Part shown: positions 1-11,446 of the stretch, piece by piece
Layout of the letters: the number at the start of each line of letters is the position of its first letter
How positions within the stretch are numbered: the first letter of the stretch is position 1
Origin: Monocercomonoides exilis
Taxonomy: Eukaryota > Preaxostyla > Oxymonadida > Polymastigidae
Assembly (NCBI GenBank): GCA_001643675.2
Contig: LSRY02000039.1
Location: 798,501 to 862,500, forward strand
DNA length: 64,000 nucleotides
Reading direction: 5' to 3'
The notes under the pieces: generated by a model
The model's database searches: none
Told to the model about the DNA's origin: nothing
The model's input: the letters and a program-made list of their open reading frames with translations, nothing else
Made by a program: the position numbers and the translations under genes

Positions 1-2
1 TC

Positions 3-3000
3 GATGGTGCCATCCTCCCCAACCTCAACAACCCATCCACTTCTCTCTCTGCCTTCAATGCATCTTTCCATTACCAAACACGATCTTCCCCAAATGATCC
101 TGCAAAATATAACGGATCTGAAACTCAAAAATTGAAACTTGAAAGAATGTTCTCATTCAATTTGAATAGCTATATCTTTGAATGGTGTTTTTGGAATAAC
201 TCAAATTCTGGAAATGACTATGGAGGTGCGCTTTATGTTGTTTTCCAAGATGCAAATCTCACGCTCACTTCTTGCTCATTCAACAATTGTTCAACTACAG
301 GAAATGAATGTGGCGGTGGAGCGCTATACAGTTACTGTTTGCAGAATGAGAATATTACAAAATCCAATTTCACAAACTGTTCTGCTCCTCATGGAGGAGC
401 AGCTTGCATTGATGGAAGACAAACTTCTTCCGTTTATTCATTTTCAGATAACAGAGTGGAAAGCTGTAAAATAACAAGCACAATTGGAACAGGTATATAT
501 TTTTTTATTGGTGATTTTTCTACAAACGGTCAATTCTTTTTCGCCAAATGCAAGTGTATATCAAATTCTGGTGGTGATTCAACTGGCTCTCTCACATTTC
601 AAAATCCTCCGAATAATAAACCAAATAATTTTTTGGTTAATGACTGCCAATTTATAAATAATAAACTGATTGGTTCAACAAATTATGGAGGAGCTGCAAT
701 ATTTTTCAGATACACACATCCCTGGATGAATGGAATGAAATTCATCACATTCTGTTTCTTCTATGGCAACACTGCCAAAAATGGCAGGGGCAATGATGTG
801 TTCTTCAGCGGAAACAGCATCACTCAATCTCCGTTTGAAAATTGTGGTTCAACAACAGAATCAAAAAGAGTCTGGAATAATGGACAAGCAGACAATGAAA
901 CTTTCAATGGCTGGCTCCCCCTCATCGCCCAGAATAAAATCGTTGCCAGCAATGGAACTGATGCTGATGCCTGTGGCAGACCCCAACAGACCCCATGTGC
1001 CACCATCGAGTATGCCCTAAATGGCTTCATTTCCCTCCTCCACGACGCCTCCCTCACCCTCCTCACCTCAATATTTGTTCCCGTTCAAACACTCACTTTC
1101 AGCGCGGTTGACACTAAAATCACTGGAAATGGCACAGATGCCACCACCATCGCCTCCAGTGGCATTCTTCAACAATCAAACTCACATTCACGGTCATCTC
1201 AATCAACATCATCGTTTTCATCGTTTTCATCATTTTCTTCATTATCAACATCTTCTTCACCAGATCCATTTGCCACTTCTACCCTCTTCCAACAGACCCA
1301 GGGCTCCCTCACAGTCTCTGCCCTTGCCATCGCCCACAACTCCTCAAACCAAATCACCCCCATCCTCTTCCACCTCTCCAATGACTCCCCTTCCCTCAAC
1401 CTCAACACAACCACCATCACCGGAACAACCTCATCTTCATCATCAATCACCACACCCCTCTTCTTCCTCACTGCTGGCTCCCTCGCCCTCAACCACACAG
1501 CAATCACCAGTCTCTCCCTCAACAGCCAAAGCATCTTCCACCTCACCTCCCTCACCACTCCCCTTGCCCTCAACTCCTCCAACATCACTGACATCACCTC
1601 CACTGCCACCCCCGCCAGCTGTATCCTCTCCTCTGCTACCTCCCCTGCCCTCTCCCTCTCCCTCGCCAACTGCACCATCACCAACATCAACTCAGCTCCA
1701 CAAAACCAACAGACTGCTACAGATGGCGGGTGCATCTCATTCGCCTCATCCGTCTCTGACAATACATTTTCGGTGAGTGAAACAAATTTCTCCACCTGCT
1801 TTGTGAGCGAGGATACAAGTTCTGGAGGAAGAGGCGGCGCTCTCATGATCGAGTACAAGGATGATTCACAAGTGTCATCCACAACCTTTTCCATCACCAA
1901 TATCGCGTTTTCAGCCAACAAGGCCTGTGCTGGAAGAGATATGTATTTTGTGTGTGAATCCCTTGCATCTTCTGTGAAAGAGCCCTTGTTCGCCTTCATG
2001 ACAAGCATCACTCAGAAAGATAACTCTATTGTCGGGCATGACAGAACAGAGGCATTCGGTGATTGGGATGCCGACTTGTTCATATTCTTTGATGGATTCT
2101 TCGATGATACAATATTTGTCGATGGAATATCTGGAGTCGAAGAGGTGTATTGTGGTTTGGAGAAGGCGCCATGTTTGAATGTTAATTATGGGATAGTGCA
2201 TTTGAAGAGAACACAGCATATAAAACAGGAAATTGTTTTGTACTCAAAATCTTCTTTAACGGGGTGTGTAGATGTGGGAGGGATGTGTATAAAGGCAAAA
2301 ACTGAGACAATTATGGAGATAGAATGCAAAAGGGAAGTGAGCAGCCTTGAAGAATGTGTTCTAAAGTCATCATCACTGACAGAAATGAAGTGTATTGAAA
2401 TTGTTGTCCCCTCGAGTTTTAACAGAACAATCGAATCAGTGATCGAATCGAGCACTCGAAAAGGGGAATTGTTCATGAAGAACTGCGAGATGAGTGTGAA
2501 TGGAGGGAAGCAAAACACAATTGGATTTTCCTTGATCAAATCGACAGGGAGGATGGTTGAATTGGAGTTTGTCACAATTTCAGATGTGAAATCATCAGTC
2601 ACACTGTTTTCATTTTCTCTTTTATCCACAAATGTGAATGAACATGGGTACAAAGTGAAACTGTTGAATTGTTCAATGGAAGGATGCATCTTTGAGAGTT
2701 CATTTGGAGAATCTCCACTGGAAATATTTTCTTCTGTTTTATTTGAAAGCAACAACTTTTCAAACATTATGAACACTGGAAGCGGTGGAGAAGGAGGCGT
2801 TGCTAAAGTGATATTGCAAGGGAATGAAGAATTTGTGATGAAAACAACAAATGCATCATTATGTTCACTTTCATCAAGTAATGGAAAAGGAGGATTCTTA
2901 TATTTGGATTGTCATGAATGTTTAATTGAAAAATCATTTCTTTTTGAAATTGGAATAACTTTTGAGAATAACAAAGCAGCCATTGGAAAGAATGTGTTCA

Positions 3001-6000
3001 TTTTGGGAAAGGATTTTAATTCTTCTGTGACAAATGTTTCATTCAAGTTTGATTATTCCTCAATGATAGATGATCAGACTCTGTTTGTTGGGAGCGATAG
3101 CTTTCATTCAAACAAAGATTTATTCATGTTTCTGATTCCATTCCGCTCATTTGATATATTTATTTCATCGAGTGGATTTGATGTGGAGCGTTGTGGAAGT
3201 GAAGAAGAGCCATGTCAGACGATGTGGAAAGGGATGGAAAACATGAAACAGGAGATTGGAAATAAAACAATTCAAATTAAAGGATCAACCGTTATTCAAG
3301 ATTCTTTCAATGTGTCCAATTATCAGATCAAAAAGGATACGAAGATGGGGGAAGAAGATACAAAAGCAATATTGAATTTTGAAATGGCAATTGGAAGTCA
3401 ACTGGAATATTTCATGGAAAATGACATTCATCTTGAATTGATGAATATCCAACTTCAACTGACATCTGGATTTGACAATTCAGCCAAAACAATTATTTCA
3501 AATAAAAACGGAGATTTGGTGATAAGTGGATGTTCATTCCATTCAGCAGCTGAAGTGAACAATGGATTTGATTGTGTGTTTGTGGATGCGATCGGAGGCA
3601 GTGTGGAAGTGAGCGGTTTGTTGATTGAATCATGCAACGTTGGAAACAGTATTTTTGTAATTAACAATGCTGAAGTTTCTTGCCAGTTGAAGATTGTTCG
3701 AGTGAAATTGTTGAATGAAAACGGAGGTTGTTTTCTTCTGATCAAAGGAAATGAATTAACAACAAAGATAAATGAAGTGGACGAAGAAGTGAGTCTCAAT
3801 ATTGATAATTCATCATTTTCAGGAGTGAAGAGAAGTGACAATGGAGCAAGCATTTTGGAGTCGAAAAGTGAAAATAAGATTTGTTTGGTTGTGAATGAGA
3901 GCAACATCACAGAAGATAAAGCAGAATTGAGTGAAAAAGGAGGAGGAATATTCTTCACATTGGGTGCATCAGGATCAATGAAGATGATTGAAACAACAAT
4001 CAGTCATTGCAGCTGCAGCAGCAACATGGGGAAAGGAGGAGGAGTGTATTTGTCAACAAAAGAAAGAGGAGAATTGAATTTTTCATTTGTGGGAATGAAA
4101 TTCAGTTCAAATACAGCAAAAGTGGGGAATGATATTTTCATTGAATGTTTCAACATCACATCTCAGATCAATGAAAGGCAATTTCAATTTGATCTTCGAG
4201 AAGGTCATTATTCTCGAATTAATGCGATACATGGAAGAGATTTCTGTGATTTCCAAAGTGATACAGATTTGATAAATTTTGTGACGATTCATCAGGGCGA
4301 TACAATTATTGTGAGCAGTTTGAATGGATCAAATGAAAAGCAATGTGGAACAAATGCTCTTCCATGTCATTCAATTAATCATGGACTAATGCATCTGACT
4401 TCGGAATATGTGAGTCTATTGTATGTTGACACAAAGAGCGCAATTGAAGAAGAGATTAATTTGAAGGAAATGAGTCTGAGTTCGAAGAGCAGAGGCTTGT
4501 GTAAAGTTGAAGTGAAATCAGGAATTGAAATAACAAGAGATACATTGATCACAACAGCAGGAACAGTTTCATTGTTGAGAGTGAATTTTGTGTTTGATGT
4601 AAATTTTGTTTCTTCGCATGAATCACTGATCTCTCCAGAGAGAGGGATTCTTGAGGTGATGAATTGCTCATTCACAACAAAACAATTAACGGAAGAAGGA
4701 AATATTGCTTTCGCTGACATTCACTTTCACATTATTAATATGGCAAAAGGAGAATTGCAACTTGATGGATGCGCAATTTCAAATCTTATTCTTCATAAAT
4801 CTTCAATATATCTTTCATCGCCACTTCCATCAGTCATAGATTCATTAACAATTTGTAATTCAACAATTTCAAAATCTCTGATAAATATAAACGAATATGG
4901 ACAATTAAATATCGACAGATTGCGTTCTGAAAACATTTCATCTGAGGGAAATGAAGAATCATTGATATCATGCCTGAAAATGAAAAAGACGGTGCAATTG
5001 ACAAATTGCACAATGGGTGGAATCCGTTCAAACAAAGCAAAAGGGAAATTGATGAAAGTGGAGAATTGTTTGAATGTGAAAATGGACAGTTGCATTTTCG
5101 ATGGAAGTTCAAAGGAAAGAAATGAGAAGAATTTGAATGGAGGGGAAGAGATGTGCAGATGGGATGGATCTCTTATTGATGTTGTGAAGAGCTCTGTGAT
5201 GATGAAAGATACAACAATCTCGAATTCACCTGAAGGTGGAATGGCAGTGAGTGGAGGAAGAATTATAATTGAAGCAGGGAATTTCTCAAATAACAATCCA
5301 TCAATTGAAGGATATCCATCACTGAGAAGAAATATCATTTGTTCTTATTCTGGAACATTGAATGTGATGAGTTTGAAAGGAGGAGATGGATTGGAAAGAA
5401 GCACTTCACTTTGGATGTTGAATGAAGGGTGCAGTTTTGAAGGGATTGTTTCAGAAAGGGAATCGTCATTCTTCATTCCTATGTTGGAGAGTGTGGAAGC
5501 AAAAGAAGAGACAGATAGAATGAAGCTGACATTCAAAGGATTGCTTCTTGTTCCGTGCAATCTGTCATTTTCAATTGTGAAGAGAAAAGGAGAAGAGAAA
5601 GAAATTGAAAAACATGATTTTGATTCAAATGGATTTTTATCCGAAAGAGAAGTTGAAGGAAGTGTGGCAAAAAATCTCCTCAGCAGTTGTGGAAATGAAA
5701 TAGAAGTGAGTGCGCATATTTTGTTTGGGAATGCAGAATCTCCTTCATCAACAAATTCAATCATTCTGAAGAACAGGAGTGAGATTGAACCAAAAGGAGA
5801 AGAAAACATTGTTGAAAGTGGAAACAAGACTGCATCTTATTGGATTATCCTTGTTCTTGTGTTGTCAATGTTATTTTTGATTGTTCTTTTTGGATTTATA
5901 ATATTTGTTGTTCGATGGAAGAAGGCAAAGAACGAGAACAAAGATCTGAGAGAAATTGTGAACGATAACATCAGAAAGGATCCGAAGGCATTTGAGATGG

Positions 6001-7103
6001 TGACGATGGAGATGTCGCCAGAAGAGCAGTGGAGGAGAGCAGAGAGGGAGGCAGAGAAGAAGAACGAAGAAAGGATCAAGAAGAGGGTGTATGAGAATAG
6101 CTTGGGACACTCGGAGTCATCGGAGCATCTTCTCTCTGAGAGTGGTTCCACTGAATATATTCTTGGAAGAGATTCAGACAAGATCCCTCAATGGATGCTG
6201 GAGAAGGCAGATGAGAAGTTGGAAGATGATGAAGAGACAAGAAAAAGATCGCCATCACCATCCATTTCATCAACTTCAACAACTGATTCAGATTCCACTT
6301 TTGTTCGTGGAGAGGATCTGTGCCCAACTACCTCATCCATGTCAAACTTGGTTGACGCGATGGCCTGTTCGTCTCCTCATGAGAAGCTGATTGTGGACTT
6401 GAGAGATTCGCTGTTCATGCTGCTTCATGGAAGGAACGAGAAGAAGGAGATGGCAATAGGCACTCTGCAGGAGAGGGAGATGACAGCTGCCCAAATCCTG
6501 TTCTGGGTGGCGAATGTGTCACTTCATTCGTTTGAAGATGAAGAAGATGAAATTCCATCATTGGCCAATCTGAGCCCCCACATTGTGTTGTTCTCAGAGC
6601 ACATGGTCATCTGCATTGCCTTCCACTCTGACTGTTCATCAGACTCAGATTCATCTTCCATTTCATCCACTGTGACTATTGTTTCATCTGCCAGTGATGA
6701 TGATGAAGACTCTCTTCCCTCATCAGCGTTTGAGGATGAGGATGGCTTCAAAAAAGAGTGTTTGCGATGGAAGGCACCTGAATTGCTGGCAAACAAGAAG
6801 ATGGGAGCAACAGAAAAAACAGTTTCATTCTCGATTGGGATGATGCTGTGGGAGTGCCTGACTCTGAAGGTTCCGTTTGGGGAATATGAGGCAGAAGTGG
6901 CAGGGCAGAAGATCGTGAATGGAGAGATGCCGGAGATGGGGGAAACGGGATCAGAGAATTTGATGGAGTTGGGAACTCGATGTCTGTGTGTGCAGTGGGA
7001 AGAGAGGCCGAGTCTTCGAAGTGTGAAGCGAGAATTGATTGGGCACTGTGGAAGTTGCTCGACAATGATGACAGCGACAGATGCAATTGATTTTGATTAT
7101 TGA
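3..7103 (+). CDS. Beta-helix receptor-like pseudokinase, 5'-truncated
   Basis: The frame is open from base 3 to a TGA at 7101-7103, and no start is visible, so the gene begins left of the window. The first codons align with the internal region of the paralogue at 48327 (both have an L-N-N-P ... N-A-S-F segment), so only the N-terminal part is missing. About 1,900 residues of extracellular repeat follow, with many short GG/GGA turns, N-x-S/T sites and a recurring landmark of CG, a few residues, then PC and a hydrophobic (near 970-1015, 2145-2190, 3190-3225 and 4340-4380); this is typical of right-handed beta-helix (pectin-lyase-like) surface proteins. One membrane helix lies at about 5830-5915. 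The cytoplasmic tail ends in a kinase-like domain with KAPE, SIGMMLWE and a terminal ERPS motif. No glycine loop, VAIK lysine, HRD or DFG is seen, so I infer a pseudokinase. Role: probable surface receptor or adhesin; the ligand is unknown. Confidence 0.8.
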   Translation, partial: DGAILPNLNNPSTSLSAFNASFHYQTRSSPNDPAKYNGSETQKLKLERMFSFNLNSYIFEWCFWNNSNSGNDYGGALYVVFQDANLTLTSCSFNNCSTTGNECGGGALYSYCLQNENITKSNFTNCSAPHGGAACIDGRQTSSVYSFSDNRVESCKITSTIGTGIYFFIGDFSTNGQFFFAKCKCISNSGGDSTGSLTFQNPPNNKPNNFLVNDCQFINNKLIGSTNYGGAAIFFRYTHPWMNGMKFITFCFFYGNTAKNGRGNDVFFSGNSITQSPFENCGSTTESKRVWNNGQADNETFNGWLPLIAQNKIVASNGTDADACGRPQQTPCATIEYALNGFISLLHDASLTLLTSIFVPVQTLTFSAVDTKITGNGTDATTIASSGILQQSNSHSRSSQSTSSFSSFSSFSSLSTSSSPDPFATSTLFQQTQGSLTVSALAIAHNSSNQITPILFHLSNDSPSLNLNTTTITGTTSSSSSITTPLFFLTAGSLALNHTAITSLSLNSQSIFHLTSLTTPLALNSSNITDITSTATPASCILSSATSPALSLSLANCTITNINSAPQNQQTATDGGCISFASSVSDNTFSVSETNFSTCFVSEDTSSGGRGGALMIEYKDDSQVSSTTFSITNIAFSANKACAGRDMYFVCESLASSVKEPLFAFMTSITQKDNSIVGHDRTEAFGDWDADLFIFFDGFFDDTIFVDGISGVEEVYCGLEKAPCLNVNYGIVHLKRTQHIKQEIVLYSKSSLTGCVDVGGMCIKAKTETIMEIECKREVSSLEECVLKSSSLTEMKCIEIVVPSSFNRTIESVIESSTRKGELFMKNCEMSVNGGKQNTIGFSLIKSTGRMVELEFVTISDVKSSVTLFSFSLLSTNVNEHGYKVKLLNCSMEGCIFESSFGESPLEIFSSVLFESNNFSNIMNTGSGGEGGVAKVILQGNEEFVMKTTNASLCSLSSSNGKGGFLYLDCHECLIEKSFLFEIGITFENNKAAIGKNVFILGKDFNSSVTNVSFKFDYSSMIDDQTLFVGSDSFHSNKDLFMFLIPFRSFDIFISSSGFDVERCGSEEEPCQTMWKGMENMKQEIGNKTIQIKGSTVIQDSFNVSNYQIKKDTKMGEEDTKAILNFEMAIGSQLEYFMENDIHLELMNIQLQLTSGFDNSAKTIISNKNGDLVISGCSFHSAAEVNNGFDCVFVDAIGGSVEVSGLLIESCNVGNSIFVINNAEVSCQLKIVRVKLLNENGGCFLLIKGNELTTKINEVDEEVSLNIDNSSFSGVKRSDNGASILESKSENKICLVVNESNITEDKAELSEKGGGIFFTLGASGSMKMIETTISHCSCSSNMGKGGGVYLSTKERGELNFSFVGMKFSSNTAKVGNDIFIECFNITSQINERQFQFDLREGHYSRINAIHGRDFCDFQSDTDLINFVTIHQGDTIIVSSLNGSNEKQCGTNALPCHSINHGLMHLTSEYVSLLYVDTKSAIEEEINLKEMSLSSKSRGLCKVEVKSGIEITRDTLITTAGTVSLLRVNFVFDVNFVSSHESLISPERGILEVMNCSFTTKQLTEEGNIAFADIHFHIINMAKGELQLDGCAISNLILHKSSIYLSSPLPSVIDSLTICNSTISKSLININEYGQLNIDRLRSENISSEGNEESLISCLKMKKTVQLTNCTMGGIRSNKAKGKLMKVENCLNVKMDSCIFDGSSKERNEKNLNGGEEMCRWDGSLIDVVKSSVMMKDTTISNSPEGGMAVSGGRIIIEAGNFSNNNPSIEGYPSLRRNIICSYSGTLNVMSLKGGDGLERSTSLWMLNEGCSFEGIVSERESSFFIPMLESVEAKEETDRMKLTFKGLLLVPCNLSFSIVKRKGEEKEIEKHDFDSNGFLSEREVEGSVAKNLLSSCGNEIEVSAHILFGNAESPSSTNSIILKNRSEIEPKGEENIVESGNKTASYWIILVLVLSMLFLIVLFGFIIFVVRWKKAKNENKDLREIVNDNIRKDPKAFEMVTMEMSPEEQWRRAEREAEKKNEERIKKRVYENSLGHSESSEHLLSESGSTEYILGRDSDKIPQWMLEKADEKLEDDEETRKRSPSPSISSTSTTDSDSTFVRGEDLCPTTSSMSNLVDAMACSSPHEKLIVDLRDSLFMLLHGRNEKKEMAIGTLQEREMTAAQILFWVANVSLHSFEDEEDEIPSLANLSPHIVLFSEHMVICIAFHSDCSSDSDSSSISSTVTIVSSASDDDEDSLPSSAFEDEDGFKKECLRWKAPELLANKKMGATEKTVSFSIGMMLWECLTLKVPFGEYEAEVAGQKIVNGEMPEMGETGSENLMELGTRCLCVQWEERPSLRSVKRELIGHCGSCSTMMTATDAIDFDY

Positions 7104-9427
7104 AACATTGAAGGAGAGAGTTTGGCGAGACAATCCAGAGAGGAGGAGTAAATGTTGTTGAAATGATTGTCTATGTTTGTGAATAAGCGAGAAATGAGAA
7201 CAAATACAGGATTCTGAGCAAACGCTTGTGCTGAACTCTGTTTAAGTGTTGAATGCTGAATGAAGTTTGCGGAAGAGCTTCAACTTCAAAAAGTGATTCA
7301 TTAGCTAAAATATTCACCTTTTTTTTCTCACAAAAGAGAAAAGAAAAATATTTGAAAAAATGAAGCTGATTTATGATTCATGAATGGAAGGAGCGATTTT
7401 CGAATCGCGATGTATTTTGTGGCTGGATGATTGGTTCAATGGATTTGTTTTGCTGCTAATACATTTCATTTGAGTTTGTATGTATTTCACCTCAAAAAAC
7501 AAGATTATTATTTTTGTATTTTTGCATGTTTGGAGTTGTATTTTGTTTATGTTTGTGTATATGTATGTATTTTTTTCAAGATATGTTTTCCATGCCGATT
7601 ATGTTGTTCTTGAGTGAAAAATCCAGTCAATATATTTGAAATATGTATTTTCGTGTCTATATGTAATTTTTCAATGTTGATGATTATTTCTTGAATGCTT
7701 CGTCATTTTTTCTTTCAAACAAAAATCGTTAATGCATACTTTTCTATTTTGCAGATGTGCAATTTCCTGCATTCATTCAATGAATATGTGAAACATTGCA
7801 ATCTTCTTTTGTTATTGCTGAGTGTCAGCTTGTTCAAGAATCTTTGAGTGCTTTTCAATGTATTTCGTTGTGCATGTGTATCGAAATGCAAAATTTGATG
7901 CTTTGAATTCGCAGTTGACTGTTTGAATTGTGGTGAATATTTCGCTCACTGTTTGTATTTATCCCTTTGTATGTTTCATTTCTCTATGAAATTCTCGTTT
8001 ATGAAACAAAATGAATATAAATTCCTTCTTAACGTATTTATTTTCAGTGATAAAGATCGAAATAAAGAAAATATTCAAAGAGGAAAAACAAATGTGGATC
8101 ATCAATTTTAAAAAAAAAAATAAATTAATGAGTTGTTGATTCTTTCTTTGATCTGTTTTCTTGTTATGGAGCAAAATCTAAACAATCGATCATTTTAATA
8201 GTAAACTTTTGTGTTGTTGATGAACATATCATCATCAAGAAGATGCTCAACATCACAAATTAGATTGAATATTTTATTCAAAATTTCATCTCAGCAACGG
8301 ATACGATCATATAAAATGAAAAAAAGAAATTATTCATGATTATTCATAAGAAAACAAATTTTTGTAAAATAGATTGTTACAATGAATTGTTGGTATCAAA
8401 AAACTGAAATAGTGGGAAAAATATGGGCTTTCGAGCTTTTCTTGCTCAAAGCTTAAAAAAATGAAACACTTAGAACTTTTTTGAATTTTCTCAGATTTCG
8501 AAAAATTCAAAATTTTCATCTCTTTGAACATGAATTATTGAAATTGCAAATTAAGTGCTTTGTGATGTCACACGGATTTAAAAAAAGGAACCTATTTTTT
8601 GAACACTTTTTGATAACAAAAAGTCAATAAAAAGAGCATTTTTTATCAAAGAAAAAGGTTGAAATGAAAATTTTTTTCAAATTCATATTTCAAAATTGTC
8701 AAATTGAAAGTTCGATTTCGGCAAACTTAATGTTCAATTTTTTCCATTTTGAAAATTCCTATGCTATAACATTATGAAAATGATTGCTGATTCAATATGT
8801 GGAAGAAAGTGCTTTCAGCTCAATAATTCTTCTTTGTCCATGAAAAGAATAATTATTGAACCACAATAAAAATTTTTGCCATTTGTCATCTGTGACGAAA
8901 TATTTCACAATATGAATTTTGTTCCATTCTACTCAAACAAATATTTTTCTCAATTTTAGAATTTTTCTGTATTTTTTTGACTTGGAAATGAAAGACTTAT
9001 AATGATAAGGTTGGAGAATAAGTTTGGAACAAATCGTTGTTTCGTTCATAAATGCAAAAATAAAATCCCATCTTAATGTTTGATTTACATAAAATGATAA
9101 TGAAGTGAAAAATAAATAGATTTTTAAGTGGAAATGTTAATGTTTGTTGCATTATGTTGTTTTTTTAATGAAAATGTTGTTTGCAGCAAATCTTGAAAAA
9201 GAAAACATTTTTTTCTCTCTTTTTTTTAATTATTTATACTGTTTTGAAAAAATTTTACAATAATTTTTTCAATAAAATTTTCAATTTAAACGACTTAGCA
9301 AAATCACATGTGTGAATGAATGCAGCATGAATTAACTTTATGAGGATAATTTATTTATAATTCAACAATTTCACATGAGATGAATTTTTTCTTTTTAAAG
9401 TTAAAAACATTTTCGTGATGATAGGTA
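7104..9427. other. AT-rich intergenic region
   Basis: No open frame here looks like a gene. The first few hundred bases should hold the 3' untranslated region of the upstream gene. One copy of a dispersed repeat lies at 8413-8690 and is listed separately. The rest is low-complexity A/T sequence with many homopolymer runs. Confidence 0.6.
8413..8690 (+). repeat. Dispersed repeat, copy A (diverged)
   Basis: The segment starts with GGGAAAAATATGGGCTTTC, then an AGCTTTT-type motif, and about 150 bases later CTTTGTGATGTCACA followed by an A-rich run. The same order of motifs occurs at 37376-37670 (+) and, reversed, at 61030-61325. Copy A is the most diverged of the three. It is probably an old non-autonomous mobile element; no coding capacity is visible. 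Confidence 0.5.
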
Positions 9428-10490
9428 CACCAAAAATTATTCAAAGTCGAAAAACTTTCAATCGAAATCGAAAAACTTTCAACCAAAGTCGAAAAACTTT
9501 CAAACGAAATCGAAAGTTTTCATTCGAAGTCGAAAAACTTTCATTCAAAGTCGAAAACTTTCATTCGAAGTCGAAAAAGTTTCAATCAAAGTCGAAAACT
9601 TTCATTCAAAGTCGAAAAAGTTTCAATCGAAATCGAAAAAATTTCAATCGAAATCGAAATTTTGACAAAAATAAAAACGTTTAATAAAGAGAATTCAATT
9701 GAAGTGGATCTTTGTTCTTTTGTTTTTGTGATTATTATTAGCAATGTTTGTGTTATTGTTTTCTGCATATTTTGAAATTTTCGAATCAAAATAAACTCAA
9801 AAATAAACTCTGAACGAAACACTAAACATTTGTTTCCTTCCACAATAAATGAGTTTTTTGATATGAAAAACGCGAAATAAGAGAGCCAATGTTGTATGCA
9901 TCATTTTTCATTTATTGTGAAAAAATATACATATTTATTTTTTATGCAAATCTTTTGAAAAGCAGTGTTCTTTCAATTAAAATAAGATAAAAATACATCA
10001 GTATTTCTCTCACATTTCTTATTTTTGTGATTGGACAAAAGAAGGCAAAGAAAAACATCGGAAAAAAGATGAAAAATCATGAAAATAACAAATATAATTG
10101 ATATTTCAACAATAAAAATGTTTTTTGACTTTTATTGAATTTTGTCAACTTTTTGAAATTTTGAAAAATTTCGAACTTTCGACTTTACTTGAAAGTTTTT
10201 CGATTTCGATTGAAACTTTTTCGACTTTGAATGAAAGTTTTCGACTTTGATTGAAACTTTTTCGACTTTGATTGAAACTTTTTCGACTTCGAATGAAAGT
10301 TTTCGACTTTGAATGAAAGTTTTCGACTTTGATTGAAACTTTTTCGACTTTGATTGAAACTTTTTCGACTTCGAATGAAAGTTTTCGACTTTGAATGAAA
10401 GTTTTTCGACTTCGAATGAAAACTTTCGATTTCGTTTGAAAGTTTTTCGACTTTGGTTGAAAGTTTTTCGACTTTGAATAATTTTTGGTG
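9428..10490. mobile_element. Foldback element FB-1 with tandem-repeat arms
   Basis: The element is bounded by CACCAAAAATTATTCAA at the left and its exact inverse at the right, with TA on both outer sides (9426-9427 and 10491-10492), as expected for a Tc1/mariner-type TA duplication. Each arm (about 240 bp left, about 320 bp right) is a tandem array of units of about 18-21 bp built on TTCAAAGTCGAAAAAC variants. The two arms are inverse copies that differ by gain or loss of units. About 500 bp of AT-rich DNA lies between them. No transposase is encoded, so the element is non-autonomous. Open frames across the arms only reflect the repeat. Confidence 0.8.
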
Positions 10491-10806
10491 TAAATTATGA
10501 AAAAAAAATTCAATTTCTCAGTATTTACGTAACATTTATTAAATAAAAATTTCCTTGAACTTTCTAACATTCAATATATATCCAGGTGTCACAAAATTTA
10601 TTTGTTTTTAAAATCAAAATTTGATTAATTTATTGAAATTTGTTTTTCAATTTTGAATAATATTTTGTTTATAAATTAACTGTCATTCAAACGGTTGATT
10701 AATTGCGAACAAAATCAAGATATTGCATTTTCAATTTGAATGTGAAATTTCTTTTTCATAAACACATTGTTTTTATATTTTATTTTATTTTTTTTTAATA
10801 GTCATA

Positions 10807-11446
10807 CACCAATAATTATTCAACATCGAAAAAGTGTAATTCAACATCGAAAATTCTTCATTATCAAAAAATTTGAAAATATTTATAAAATTCAAACTCT
10901 TGTCAGTTTCTAATATTTCGAAGCACGATCTGAGAAATTTGTCAATTTCAATTAGAAATATTCTTAATGATGTTTTTTTGGTGTTTGATTGAGTGAAATA
11001 GTGGAAATAGGGTAAAACTGAGTTATAATTAAACTTTTCACATGCACTTAGGAGATTTAAATGAATTTGAACAAAAAATAAAAGTGATAGGATAATTCAT
11101 GATCTTGTTTTTTGTGCAAAAAGATTGAAATTTATTTCATTTATTGAAAACGAAATGTTTTGAATTTCATTTATTGCATTGGAAACTGAAAAAAGAAAAC
11201 ATTTTCAATCTTTAAAATGCGCAAAGAATCGATTGACACCAGTCTTCATCATAGATAATAGTCGTTTAAAACGAAAGAAAAACATTTCCAACAAATAATC
11301 ATTTGTTTCTATTTTCATTTGTGTCAATGAAATTTCCATGGTTTCGACTTGAATTGAAATTCTGAACAAATTATTTTTTTTTCGATGTTGAATTAAATAT
11401 TTTCGATGTTGAATTGAAGTTTTTCGATCTTGAATAATTTTTGGTG
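10807..11446. mobile_element. Foldback element FB-2
   Basis: The same terminal sequence as FB-1, with one change (CACCAATAATTATTCAA) at the left and the canonical inverse at the right, with TA at 10805-10806 and 11447-11448. The arms are short, with only two to four TTCAACATCGAAAA-type units. The internal part, with a GATCTGAGAAATTTGTCAAT block and a TTTTTTTGGTGTTTGATTG block, is shared with FB-3 at 45813 but not with FB-1. FB-2 and FB-3 are therefore sister copies of one subfamily. Confidence 0.75.

Noticed and set aside
9428-10490. CRISPR-like array (short regularly repeated units)
   Set aside because: The units are contiguous with no unique spacers, are mirrored as inverted arms, and the genome is eukaryotic.
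9415-10570. Open frames encoding repeated NRNRKTFNQSRKTF-type peptides
   Set aside because: They only translate the tandem units of the foldback arms and occur in both arms on opposite strands.
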